Shown: piece after piece, positions 38,829 to 47,692 of the stretch
How the letters are laid out: the number at the start of each line of letters is the position of its first letter
Position numbering within the stretch: the first letter of the stretch is position 1
Assembly (NCBI RefSeq): GCF_900580675.1
Contig: NZ_UTBG01000001.1
Location: 434,001-498,000 of the forward strand
Direction: 5' to 3'
DNA: 64,000 nucleotides
Source of the DNA: Pseudomonas viridiflava
GTDB lineage: Bacteria > Pseudomonadota > Gammaproteobacteria > Pseudomonadales > Pseudomonadaceae
Notes under the pieces: model-generated
Database searches by the model: none
Seen by the model: the letters and a program-made list of their open reading frames with translations, nothing else
Told to the model about the DNA's origin: nothing
Translations under genes and position numbers: made by a program

Positions 38829-40091
38829 TTGCGCCCCTCGGCTTGTCCGGGGTTGCTGCGTATCGTCCAGGCGCTGGACGGCGGCATTTGCCGGATCAAA
38901 CTGGCGGGTGGTTCGATCAGCGCCGCCCAGGCCCATGCCGTGGCGGACGCGGCCCAGGCCTACGCCGGCGGGGTGATCGAGGCGACCAACCGCGCCAACC
39001 TGCAGATTCGCGGGATCGGCACTGAGCAGGAAGCCCTGATCGGCGCGTTGCTCGCCGCAGGCCTCGGCCCGAACAACGCCGCCGGCGACGACGTGCGCAA
39101 CCTGATGCTCAGCCCCAGCGCCGGTATCGACCCGCACATGCGCTTCGACACCCGCCCGCTGGCCGAGCAGATCCTAGCCACGCTGCAAAACCATCCGCGT
39201 TTTCATCAGCTGTCGGCCAAGTTTGCCGTGCAGCTGGACGGCGGCGAGGCCCTGGCGATGCTCGAACACCACCACGACCTGTGGTTGTCGGCGTTTGAGC
39301 GCGACGGCGAAACGCTGCTTGCCTTCGGCCTGGCCGGCTGCCCGGGGCTGGATGCGCCGTTGGCAGCCGTGCCGCTTGAGCAGGGCCACGCGTTGGTCGT
39401 TGAAGTGCTGGAGCTGTTTCTGCACATGGCGACCCCAACGCAAACCCGCATGCGCCATCTGGCTGTGGATAACTTCATGCGCCGCCTGACGCGGCCGCTG
39501 CTGCCGGTGGACGGCTTTAAACGCCCGGCCGGCGGTGCTTTGCTGCACCTCGGGACTTATCCACAGCACCAGAAAAACCTGTACTACGTCGCCGCCGTTG
39601 CGCCTTTGGGCCGTCTCGATTCGGTGATGCTCAAAGGCGCCGCGCAGCTCGCCAGCGAGCAGGGTGACGGCACGTTGCGCTTCACGCCTTGGCAGGGTGT
39701 GCTGCTGCCGAACGTTAAAAACGCCGCCGCCGTCACCGAACGCCTGGAGCAATTGGGCTTCCTCTGCTCCATCGACCAACCGCTGGCGCGCATGATCGCC
39801 TGCACCGGCTCCAGCGGTTGCGGCAAAGGCCTGGCCGACACCAAGGCCGACGCCGTGCAACTGGCCACGCTGCGCCCGGGGGGCGAGGTGCACCTGTCCG
39901 GCTGCCCGCGTTCCTGCGCCGCCGCCCACGTGGCGCCGGTCACCTTGTTGGCGGTGAGCCCCGGCCACTACGACGTCTATTTTCGCGATCCAGCCCAGCC
40001 CGGTTTTGGCCGGCTGCACGCGCGCACTCTTTCTATTGAAGCGGCGGGCGCCTTGCTGCGCGCCCACCCACGGAGCAACACCGATGATTGA
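38829..40091 (+). CDS. cobG: Precorrin-3B synthase CobG; start codon uncertain
   Basis: About 420 residues, an Fe-S/sirohaem-type monooxygenase of the sulfite/nitrite reductase superfamily that makes precorrin-3B with O2, marking the aerobic B12 route. The N-terminus LRPSACPGLLRIVQALDGGI and the cofactor cysteines in ACTGSSGCGKGLADTKADA and LSGCPRSCAAAHVAP are present. No ATG exists at the expected place: the frame opens at TTG 38829, or CTG 38820 (LNTLRPSACPG). A GTG at 38803 is in another frame and meets TGA after six codons, so a one-base deletion is possible. It overlaps cobH by 8 bases. Confidence 0.9.
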   Translation: MRPSACPGLLRIVQALDGGICRIKLAGGSISAAQAHAVADAAQAYAGGVIEATNRANLQIRGIGTEQEALIGALLAAGLGPNNAAGDDVRNLMLSPSAGIDPHMRFDTRPLAEQILATLQNHPRFHQLSAKFAVQLDGGEALAMLEHHHDLWLSAFERDGETLLAFGLAGCPGLDAPLAAVPLEQGHALVVEVLELFLHMATPTQTRMRHLAVDNFMRRLTRPLLPVDGFKRPAGGALLHLGTYPQHQKNLYYVAAVAPLGRLDSVMLKGAAQLASEQGDGTLRFTPWQGVLLPNVKNAAAVTERLEQLGFLCSIDQPLARMIACTGSSGCGKGLADTKADAVQLATLRPGGEVHLSGCPRSCAAAHVAPVTLLAVSPGHYDVYFRDPAQPGFGRLHARTLSIEAAGALLRAHPRSNTDD

Positions 40092-40710
40092 TTACATCCG
40101 CGACGGTCAGGAGATCTATCGCAACTCCTTCGCCATTATTCGCGCGGAAGCCAAGTTGGACCGTATCCCGGCTGATTTGGAAAAACTCGCGGTGCGAGTG
40201 ATTCACGCCTGCGGCATGGTCGATGCGATCGACGGCCTGCAATTTTCCGAAGGTGCGGGCAAGGCCGGGCGCGATGCGCTGGCGGCCGGCGCGCCGATTT
40301 TGTGTGACGCGCGGATGGTCTCCGAAGGCGTGACCCGTACGCGCCTGCCGGCCAACAACCCAGTGATCTGCACCCTGCGCGACGACAGCGTGCCGGAACT
40401 GGCGCGTGAGTTGGGCAACACCCGCTCCGCGGCTGCGCTGGAGCTGTGGCGCCCGCACTTGGAAGGCAGCGTGGTGGTGATCGGCAACGCGCCGACCGCG
40501 TTGTTCTACCTCCTGGAAATGCTCGACGCTGGCGCACCGAAACCTGCGCTGATCCTGGGTTTCCCGGTCGGCTTTGTCGGCGCCGCCGAATCCAAGGCCA
40601 TGCTCGCGGCCGACAGCCGTGGCGTGCCGTTCGTGATCATGCAGGGCCGCCTGGGCGGCAGTGCGATGGCCGCTGCAGCGGTGAACGCCTTGGCCACGGA
40701 GGTCGAATAA
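40084..40710 (+). CDS. cobH: Precorrin-8X methylmutase CobH
   Basis: A 208-residue enzyme that moves a methyl group from C11 to C12, turning precorrin-8X into hydrogenobyrinate. Conserved CobH parts are [40 protein letters not shown] (with the catalytic histidine), [20 protein letters not shown] and [18 protein letters not shown] 40084 overlaps cobG; its TAA shares the A with the cobI start (TAATG). Confidence 0.96.
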   Translation: MIDYIRDGQEIYRNSFAIIRAEAKLDRIPADLEKLAVRVIHACGMVDAIDGLQFSEGAGKAGRDALAAGAPILCDARMVSEGVTRTRLPANNPVICTLRDDSVPELARELGNTRSAAALELWRPHLEGSVVVIGNAPTALFYLLEMLDAGAPKPALILGFPVGFVGAAESKAMLAADSRGVPFVIMQGRLGGSAMAAAAVNALATEVE

Positions 40711-41441
40711 TGCAGGCACGCGGACGTTTGATCGGCCTGGGCGTCGGCCCCGGTGACCCCGAGCTGATCACGCTCAAGGCCCTGCGCCTGCTGCGCGAAT
40801 CGCCGGTGGTGGCGTACTTCGTGGCCAAGGGCAAGAAGGGCAACGCCTTCGGTATCATCGAGGACCATTTGGTGCCGCAGCAGACCCTGATGCCGCTGGT
40901 GTACCCGGTGACCACCGAAGCACTGCCGGCGCCGCTGTCCTACGAGCAGGTGATCAGCGACTTCTATGACACGGCGAGTGTCGACGTGGCTGCGCATCTG
41001 GACGCCGGCCGCGATGTAGCGGTGATCTGCGAGGGCGACCCGTTCTTCTACGGTTCCTACATGTACCTGCATGACCGCCTGGCCGAGCGCTACGAAGCGC
41101 AAGTGATTCCAGGCGTGTGCTCGATGCTCGGCGGCGCCTCGGTTCTTGGCGCGCCGCTGGTGTATCGCAACCAGAGCCTGTCGGTGCTCTCGGGCGTGTT
41201 GCCCCACGAGGACCTCAAGCGCCGCCTGGCGGATGCCGACGCGGCGGTGATCATGAAGCTGGGTCGCAACTTCCCCAAAGTACGCCAGGTGCTGGAAGAA
41301 CTCGGCCTGGCCGAGCGCGCGCTGTACGTGGAGCGCGCAACCATGGCCAACCAGAAAATCGTGCCGCTGGACCAGGTGGAGCCGATGTCTTCGCCTTACT
41401 TCTCGCTGATCATCGTCCCCGGTGAACGGTGGCAAGGTTGA
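40710..41441 (+). CDS. cobI: Precorrin-2 C20-methyltransferase CobI
   Basis: A 243-residue SAM-dependent tetrapyrrole methylase acting early in corrin synthesis, precorrin-2 to precorrin-3A. Family motifs are [52 protein letters not shown] and [16 protein letters not shown]. The start overlaps cobH by one base and the end overlaps cobJ by 13 bases. Confidence 0.96.
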   Translation: MQARGRLIGLGVGPGDPELITLKALRLLRESPVVAYFVAKGKKGNAFGIIEDHLVPQQTLMPLVYPVTTEALPAPLSYEQVISDFYDTASVDVAAHLDAGRDVAVICEGDPFFYGSYMYLHDRLAERYEAQVIPGVCSMLGGASVLGAPLVYRNQSLSVLSGVLPHEDLKRRLADADAAVIMKLGRNFPKVRQVLEELGLAERALYVERATMANQKIVPLDQVEPMSSPYFSLIIVPGERWQG

Positions 41442-43078
41442 GCAGCCCGGCGATTGTCATTCTCGGCCAGGGCAGCCTGGCAACCGCGCGCAAAATCCAG
41501 CAGGTTTACCCTGGCGCGTTGATCCACGGCCTGGCTGGACGCGTTGACGGCGCGGATCACACCTACAACGAATTCGGCGCCACCCTGCGCCAGCTTTATC
41601 AACACGGCACGCCGCTGATTGCGCTGTGTGCGGCGGGTATCGTGATCCGCACCCTGGCGCCGCTGTTGCTGGAAAAAGGCGAAGAGCCCGCCGTGCTGGC
41701 CGTGGCTGAAGACGGCAGTGCCGTGGTGCCGCTGCTGGGTGGCCTGGGCGGCGTGAACGTGATGGCGCGCGAGATTGCGGCTGCGCTCAATGTGGCCGCT
41801 GCGATTACCACCAGCGGCGAGCTGCGTTTCGGCACCTGCCTGCTCAACCCGCCCACGGGTTATGAGCTGGCGGACCTGGAGCTGGGCAAGCGGTTTGTCT
41901 CGGACCTGCTGGCCGGCGAGAGCGTGCGTATCGAAGGGGCCGCGCCGTGGCTGGCCCAGGCCAACCTGCCGGAGGATCAACAGGCGCGCCTGGCGATTCA
42001 CGTCAGCAGTGCCGAGCGCGCACCGGCGGCCAACGAGTTGCGGATTTATCCGAAAAGCGTGTACGTCACCTGCAAGCCAGGCGCGGACCTGGCCGAGCGC
42101 GTGCGCACGGCGTTGCATGACGCGGGTATCGCCGTGCAATCCCTGGCCTGCCTGAAGGCCAGCGACATGCAGATGGCCGACTCGACCTTGCATGAAGCCG
42201 CGTTGGAATTGAGCGTGCCGCTGCGTTTCGCCACTGTGGCGCAAGACGCTGACATCGTTATCACGGTCGCCGAGCAACCCCTGGACCTGTCGCAGGTCGG
42301 CCGCCCGCGTGGCCGTCTCGCCGTGATCGGCCTGGGCCCAGGCGCTGCCGAATTGATGGTGCCGGCGGTGAAAGCGGAACTGGCGCGCTGCACCGATGTG
42401 CTGGGCTACGAAACCTATGTGCGCATGGCCGGCCCGTTTCGCGACGATCAAGTGCAGCACTGCACGGATAACCGCGAAGAGATGCAGCGCGCGCGCCACG
42501 CGTTTGAGCTGGCCGCGCAGGGGCGTTCGGTGGTGGTGGTCTCATCCGGCGACCCTGGCGTATTCGCCATGGCGGCGGCGGTGATTGAGGCATTGCATGA
42601 GTCCAGTGATGCCGCGTGGCATCAGGTCGACCTGGAAATCCTGCCGGGTGTCTCGGCGTCGCTGGCTACCGCCGCACAGGCGGGTGCGCCGCTGGGTCAT
42701 GATTTTTGCGTGATGTCGCTCTCGGACAATCTCAAACCCTGGTCGATCATCGAAAAGCGCCTGGACCTCGCGTCCCAGGCCGACCTGGCGCTGGCGTTCT
42801 ACAACCCGATCTCGCGCTCGCGGCCGTGGCAACTGGGGCGAGCCCTGGAAATCGTCGCGCTGCATCGCACGCCTGAAACGCCGGTGGTGCTGGGGCGCGA
42901 CATTGGCCGCCCGGGCCAGACCTTGCGCGTCACCACACTTGGGCAGCTGACGCCCGAGCAAGTGGACATGCGCACCATGGTGCTGATCGGCTCGTCCACC
43001 ACCTGCGTGTTCCCGCGTGCCGGTGGCGGTGAGTGGGTGTACACGCCGCGCTGGTACGGCGAAAAACCCGTCTCCTGA
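41429..43078 (+). CDS. cobJ: CbiG/CobE-CobJ fusion: precorrin-3B C17-methyltransferase
   Basis: A 549-residue fusion, about twice the length of stand-alone CobJ. Residues 1-120 resemble the CbiG N-terminal domain ([53 protein letters not shown]); residues about 205-285 resemble the CbiG C-terminal/CobE domain ([36 protein letters not shown]). From about 295 on is CobJ ([58 protein letters not shown]), which contracts the ring. Start GTG 41429. The last gene of the operon, followed by a terminator. Confidence 0.93.
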   Translation: MARLSSPAIVILGQGSLATARKIQQVYPGALIHGLAGRVDGADHTYNEFGATLRQLYQHGTPLIALCAAGIVIRTLAPLLLEKGEEPAVLAVAEDGSAVVPLLGGLGGVNVMAREIAAALNVAAAITTSGELRFGTCLLNPPTGYELADLELGKRFVSDLLAGESVRIEGAAPWLAQANLPEDQQARLAIHVSSAERAPAANELRIYPKSVYVTCKPGADLAERVRTALHDAGIAVQSLACLKASDMQMADSTLHEAALELSVPLRFATVAQDADIVITVAEQPLDLSQVGRPRGRLAVIGLGPGAAELMVPAVKAELARCTDVLGYETYVRMAGPFRDDQVQHCTDNREEMQRARHAFELAAQGRSVVVVSSGDPGVFAMAAAVIEALHESSDAAWHQVDLEILPGVSASLATAAQAGAPLGHDFCVMSLSDNLKPWSIIEKRLDLASQADLALAFYNPISRSRPWQLGRALEIVALHRTPETPVVLGRDIGRPGQTLRVTTLGQLTPEQVDMRTMVLIGSSTTCVFPRAGGGEWVYTPRWYGEKPVS

Positions 43079-43101
43079 AAACGCCCTGTCGCAGGCCGGA
43101 A

Positions 43102-43156
43102 AGCTCCGAGTAACGCCGGGTGATTACCCATCGTTGCTCGGGGCTTTTTCTTTTTT
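43102..43156 (+). terminator. Rho-independent terminator after cobJ
   Basis: The stem CCGAGTAACG pairs with CGTTGCTCGG (one G-T pair), with a 16-base loop, followed by a run of T with few interruptions (CTTTTTCTTTTTTC). Confidence 0.88.
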
Positions 43157-43314
43157 CAGCGATGAAACCGGGAAGCCCCACAGGTACACCTCGGTATTGC
43201 TGGGTTCGGCTTTTTCGGGCTGCCGACCGAGCGATGTTTGTCGTCTGGAAAGCTCGTCCGGCAGTGGTCTAGTGTGGGGGTGAGCCCCATGTGGGGTGGT
43301 TGTGGAGAATTGAA

Positions 43315-44094
43315 ATGGAGCGACATCGCAAAAGGATCATCAGTGCGAAAACACGCAAGTTGATTGCCGCCTACAAGCTGCCAGGAGCACCGGGTGCCAG
43401 CCCCGCCCTGGCGCTGGATACCGAGGATGAATGCAATGGGGCAGTGGTGAACAACGGGGTGATCTCGTTTATCGAGGGCGTGTCCGCCCTTAACCGCGAG
43501 TACATTCGCAAAAGCTACCTGCTCGCCAGCAGCTATGTCAGCGATGTGTTGAAGATGCCACGCGGCACCGAGGCGTGGTACGACGAATTTATAAAGGTGA
43601 TGATCAGCCTGGGCTGGCTGCCGGTGCGCAGCAGCTTCGAGCGAGTGAAAAGCTCGGGCAAGGGCCTCACGGTGCAACTCGCGGCGCTGAATATCATCAC
43701 CGCGATGCTGGCGTCGAGTGCTCTGGTGGGGCCACTGCTGTCGGCGCTGCCGAAGTTGGCGGCGGATGCGCTGGAAACCATGAAACAGCAGCCGGCGACG
43801 TTTGAGCTGTTCAAGCGCAACAGCACGGTGCACCAAGGCGGTGACTTCGGCCTGGCGTCCTGCGCTGAAACCGCGGGCGAAGTCATGATGGTGCTGGTGA
43901 CCTACAGCTCCAGTGGCGTGAGCAAACAGGTGGGGCTGCCGTTCCTGGAGTGGGACAGCGCTTCATTCGAGGCCTTCAGCGGGCAGACGTGCCTGGTGCT
44001 GAATACCTCGGTGGTCAACGAAAAAACTATCCAGCTGATGCGCGAAAGCGCGGGGGACAAGGTGCAGCTGGCGATTGCCAAGTACCGAATCTAG
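43315..44094 (+). CDS. Unrecognised 259-residue protein
   Basis: I do not recognise this family. The protein has a basic start (MERHRKRIISAKTRKLIAAY), a region around residues 45-95 (GVISFIEGVSALNREYIRKS), a hydrophobic run near 118-140 (LAALNIITAMLASSALVGPL) that may be a helix rather than a membrane span, and a hydrophilic beta-looking C-terminal half (AETAGEVMMVLVTYSSSGVS, LVLNTSVVNEKTIQLMRESA). No signal peptide or cysteine motif is clear. A ribosome binding site GGAGA is 7 bases before ATG 43315, and codon use is like its neighbours. It converges with marC; their stop codons share CTAG (44091-44094). Confidence 0.7.
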   Translation: MERHRKRIISAKTRKLIAAYKLPGAPGASPALALDTEDECNGAVVNNGVISFIEGVSALNREYIRKSYLLASSYVSDVLKMPRGTEAWYDEFIKVMISLGWLPVRSSFERVKSSGKGLTVQLAALNIITAMLASSALVGPLLSALPKLAADALETMKQQPATFELFKRNSTVHQGGDFGLASCAETAGEVMMVLVTYSSSGVSKQVGLPFLEWDSASFEAFSGQTCLVLNTSVVNEKTIQLMRESAGDKVQLAIAKYRI

Positions 44095-44687
44095 GGCACC
44101 AGATAGCCGCGTACGCCAGTGAAGATGATTTGCGCGGCGAGGGCACACACGAATAAACCCATCAACCGACTGACAATCTGCAAGCCCTGGTCGCCAAGAA
44201 TGCGTTCGATCCGGTTGGACAGGTACAGCACCACGCCGACGGTGAGGCTGGCCAGGGCGATGCTGAGGATGGCGGTGATCTTGTCATCCCAATGCGGCTG
44301 GCTGACGCCCATCACCAGCAGCGCACCGATGGTGCCGGGGCCGACCGTGAGCGGGATGGTCAGCGGCACGATGGTCACGTCCTGCTGCACGTTGTCGGTC
44401 TGTACGGCCGACTTGCCCTGCGCCATGCCCAGCGCGGAGATGAACAGCACGCTGCCGGCGCCGATGCGGAAGGCGTCAACGGTAATGCCGAACACACTGA
44501 AAATTACCCGGCCGAACAGGTAGAGCAATACGCTCGATACCAGCGTGGCCAACGCGACTTTCCAGGCCAGGCGCCGGCGTTCCTTGCTGGAATAGCCGCG
44601 GGTCAGGCTGATAAAGCAGGACAGCACAAAAAATGGGCTGTAGAGCACCAGCATCTTCAGGTAAACGCTGAATAACACGTGGAGCAT
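44091..44687 (-). CDS. MarC family integral membrane protein
   Basis: A 198-residue inner-membrane protein with six predicted helices. Family hallmarks are FVLSCFISLTRGYSSKERRR, FGITVDAFRIGAGSVLFISA and VPLTIPLTVGPGTIGALLVM. MarC/YchE proteins were once linked to multiple antibiotic resistance; their true role remains unclear. It is a single gene on this strand and its stop overlaps that of the converging unknown gene. Confidence 0.9.
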   Translation of the reverse strand: MLHVLFSVYLKMLVLYSPFFVLSCFISLTRGYSSKERRRLAWKVALATLVSSVLLYLFGRVIFSVFGITVDAFRIGAGSVLFISALGMAQGKSAVQTDNVQQDVTIVPLTIPLTVGPGTIGALLVMGVSQPHWDDKITAILSIALASLTVGVVLYLSNRIERILGDQGLQIVSRLMGLFVCALAAQIIFTGVRGYLVP

Positions 44688-44745
44688 GGAGGGTGGCTCG
44701 CGGTGGAAAAAAGTGTTGAGAGTCTATCAGGCGGCAAGGTCCAGA

Positions 44746-44780
44746 TGTGGGAGGGCCTTTGTGGCAAGCCTGCTTCCACA
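44746..44780. repeat. Degenerate REP-like hairpin
   Basis: TGTGGGAGGGCCTTTGTGGC pairs loosely with AAGCCTGCTTCCACA. Mutated compared with the intact doublets elsewhere in the window. Confidence 0.5.
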
Positions 44781-44806
44781 GCACGCCTGTTCCTCAAAGA
44801 GTCAGG

Positions 44807-47578
44807 TCAGGAAGACGCGTGTTCCGGACGCTGCTGACGCTGCGCCACCCAGAACTCCACCAGCTCACGCAACTGCGACAACTCCACCGGCTTGGCCATG
44901 TGCCCGTCCATTCCGGCCTGGCGTGCGCGTTCTTTGTGTTCCGACAGAATGTGCGCCGTCAGCGCCACCACCGGGGTGCGAATACGTTGATGGCTGACTT
45001 CCCACGCGCGCAGTTGCTGGGTGGCAGAGAAGCCATCGAGGATCGGCATCTCGCAGTCCATCAACACCAGGTCATAGCGCTGAGCCTTCATCGCCTCCAG
45101 CGCTTCTTCACCATTGCTGGCGGTATCCGGGTTCAGGTTGAGCTTGCCGAGCATGCCGCGAATCACTTTGGTGGAAATGCTGTTGTCTTCGGCCACCAGG
45201 ATGCGGAAATCGCCGGGCACGGTAATGGCCGCCGGTGCGATGGGGACTGCTCGCGGCTGTACTGCGCCTTTGCTGCGCTGGGCCAGTTCGTCGGCCAGGG
45301 TGGTCTTGAGCGTATAGCCCGCCACCGGCTTGGCGAGGATGCGTTTGATCCCGCAGTTCCGCGCAATGATCTTGCTCGGCGCATTGCTGATACCGGTGAG
45401 CATGATCAGCAGGATGTCGTGGTTAAGGCTCGGGTCTTCCTTGATCTTCGCCGCCAGTTGCATGCCGGTCATGCCGGGCATGTTCTGATCCAGCAGAACC
45501 ACGTCGAAGTAATCGCGCAGGTGCGCCTTGGTGCGCAGCAGCGCCAGGGCTTCCTTGCCCGACGGCACGGCGCTGACGTTGAGGCCCCAGGCGGTGCATT
45601 GCTGCACCAGTACTTTGCGGCAGGTGTCGTTGTCGTCCACCACCAGCACGCGGGCATCCTTGAGCGGGCCGTCGAGGTCGGACGTCGGGTGTTCCAGGCG
45701 TTGCGGGTCCAGCGGCAGGGTCAGCCACAGGGTACTGCCCTGTTGGGCGCCGCTCTTGATGCCGAATTCGCCGTTCATCAACAGGATCAGTTGGCGCGCA
45801 ATGACCAGGCCCAGGTGGCCGCTCATGCGGGTGGCCGAGAGGAAGTTCTTGCTGTGCAGCTCGCTGTGCAACAACGCGTCGCGCTCGGCGGCTTCCATCG
45901 GCAGGCCGCTGTCTTGTACGGCAATGCGCAGGCGCGGCTTGGTGCTGCGGTCATCCAGGGCGACCACGATCAGCACTTCGCCTTCATCGGTTTTTTGCAG
46001 GGCATTTTCCAGCAGGCTCAACAGCGCCTGGCGCAGGCGTGTCGGGTCGCCGCTGATCACGCGGGGCACCTGAGGCTGGATAAAGCTGATCAGCTCGACA
46101 TTCTGCTGCTCAGCCTTGGCGCGGAAGATGCTCAGGCAGTCCTCGATCAGTGCATTGAGGTCAAATTGCACATCGTCCAGCTCGATCTGCCCGGACTCGA
46201 GCTTGGAGATATCGAGGATTTCGTTGATCAGGGTGAGCAGTTCGTTGCCGGCGCTGTGGATGGTTTGCACGTAGTCGCGCTGCTTCACCGACAGCGGCGT
46301 GCCCAGCAGCAGCTCGGTCATGCCCAGCACGCCGTTCATGGGGGTGCGGATTTCGTGGCTGATCTTCGCCAGGAACTCGGCCTTGGCGGCGATCTCTGCA
46401 TTGCTGGCGGCCAGGTCACGGCTGAGGCTGAACCGTGCCTCGACAATCGCGCGCTGACGCTCGCCCAGTGCCAGGCTCATCAGCAGGCCGCTGAGGCAGA
46501 TAAACCCCAGCAACGTGATGATCAAGCCTTGCGGCGAAACCATCGTCAGGCCAAGCAGGGCAGGGAGGATGATCAGCGTGCCGATGTTGAACACCACCAT
46601 CGCCGCCACGAACAAACGCGCCGGGCGGTAGCCTTTTTGCCAGTGACAGGCCGAAACAAACAGCATGCTCAAGCCGGCCAGGGCCACCAGCGCGTAAGTG
46701 ATGATGTTCAACGGCAGGGTGTTGACGAATAACAGCAACAAGCCGCACAGCACGATAAGCAGGATATCGGCCATCAGCAGCTTGTTCAGCGGGTGCGGGC
46801 CCAGGGGCATGAAGAAACGGTAGGCAAACATCAACCCGCACGGCGCGGTCAGCAGCAGCGCGAGGTAGGCGCCCGGGGTTTGGACCGCATGCCAGTCTGG
46901 CAGCCATGGGCCTGCCAGGTTGAGCAGCAGCACCAGGCTGAGCATCAACAGCAATTCGCAGGCCGCCAGCCACAGACTGCTGCGGGAGCGGTGGTAGGCG
47001 AATCGCGTGAGGTTATGCAGGATCAGCATCAACAGGCAGCCGAACAGCAGGCCGTAGATCAGCGTCTGGGTCTGGTCGGCGGCAGCGAGTACGGCCGGTT
47101 CCAGGGTGATGTAGGGGCGCAGTTCATGTTCCGAGACCAGGCGCAGGTAGACCTCGAGGGGCTTCTGGCTTTGGGGCATCGGCAGCATGAAGTCGCTGCT
47201 GGGCAACGGGCGCTCGGCCTGGGGTTGGCGGGTGCCGGTGCTTTGTTGCTCGACCAGGGTGTCGCCGTCCAGCACATAGAGGCTGAGGTGCGCCAGGTCC
47301 GGCGCGAATACCCGCAGCACTTGCTCGTGCTTGCCGGGTTGCAGCTTGAAGCGTACCCACAACGCGCCGTCGGGTTCCGCGGCGGTAATGCGGTCAAGTT
47401 CGGTGGGGCTGAATTGATTGGTGTAGCGCGAGGAACGGATGTCGCTCAGTTGCAGGTCGGCCTGTTCATCAAGCAATACTGCCCAACCACTGCCTTGCGC
47501 GGCGGCCTGGGCCGGGAACAAGCAGAGCAGCGTCAGCAGACTGACAGTGAAACCTATGGCGATCCTGAGCCAGCGCAC
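44807..47578 (-). CDS. retS: Hybrid sensor histidine kinase RetS
   Basis: A 923-residue membrane sensor. Order: signal peptide (1-26), periplasmic 7TMR-DISM extracellular domain (about 30-165), seven-helix domain (about 170-372), HisKA with H408 in LAKISHEIRTPMNGVLGM, HATPase (N box LENALQKTDEG, G1 QDSGLPMEA, G2 GHLGLVIARQ), then two receiver domains (VVLLDQNMPGMTG and LVLMDCEMPILDG). This layout and its place beside purD match RetS (PA4856), which binds and inhibits GacS and so switches between acute and biofilm lifestyles. Start is GTG 47578, giving MRWLRIAIGF. Confidence 0.93.
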   Translation of the reverse strand: MRWLRIAIGFTVSLLTLLCLFPAQAAAQGSGWAVLLDEQADLQLSDIRSSRYTNQFSPTELDRITAAEPDGALWVRFKLQPGKHEQVLRVFAPDLAHLSLYVLDGDTLVEQQSTGTRQPQAERPLPSSDFMLPMPQSQKPLEVYLRLVSEHELRPYITLEPAVLAAADQTQTLIYGLLFGCLLMLILHNLTRFAYHRSRSSLWLAACELLLMLSLVLLLNLAGPWLPDWHAVQTPGAYLALLLTAPCGLMFAYRFFMPLGPHPLNKLLMADILLIVLCGLLLLFVNTLPLNIITYALVALAGLSMLFVSACHWQKGYRPARLFVAAMVVFNIGTLIILPALLGLTMVSPQGLIITLLGFICLSGLLMSLALGERQRAIVEARFSLSRDLAASNAEIAAKAEFLAKISHEIRTPMNGVLGMTELLLGTPLSVKQRDYVQTIHSAGNELLTLINEILDISKLESGQIELDDVQFDLNALIEDCLSIFRAKAEQQNVELISFIQPQVPRVISGDPTRLRQALLSLLENALQKTDEGEVLIVVALDDRSTKPRLRIAVQDSGLPMEAAERDALLHSELHSKNFLSATRMSGHLGLVIARQLILLMNGEFGIKSGAQQGSTLWLTLPLDPQRLEHPTSDLDGPLKDARVLVVDDNDTCRKVLVQQCTAWGLNVSAVPSGKEALALLRTKAHLRDYFDVVLLDQNMPGMTGMQLAAKIKEDPSLNHDILLIMLTGISNAPSKIIARNCGIKRILAKPVAGYTLKTTLADELAQRSKGAVQPRAVPIAPAAITVPGDFRILVAEDNSISTKVIRGMLGKLNLNPDTASNGEEALEAMKAQRYDLVLMDCEMPILDGFSATQQLRAWEVSHQRIRTPVVALTAHILSEHKERARQAGMDGHMAKPVELSQLRELVEFWVAQRQQRPEHASS

Positions 47579-47637
47579 GGCGAAATCCCTTCGTAGGTTG
47601 ATGCACGGGTTAACTATGCGCGGGGTGACATGTGTAC

Positions 47638-47660
47638 GGCAAGGGCCAGAGGCCCTTGCC
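47638..47660. terminator. Perfect hairpin downstream of purD
   Basis: GGCAAGGGCC, loop AGA, GGCCCTTGCC. It lies between the purD stop and the retS start, both on the minus strand. No T-run follows, so it may slow polymerase or protect the mRNA end rather than terminate. Confidence 0.6.
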
Positions 47661-47692
47661 TAACCGAACGGATAGCTACGGACTACAGCGAC

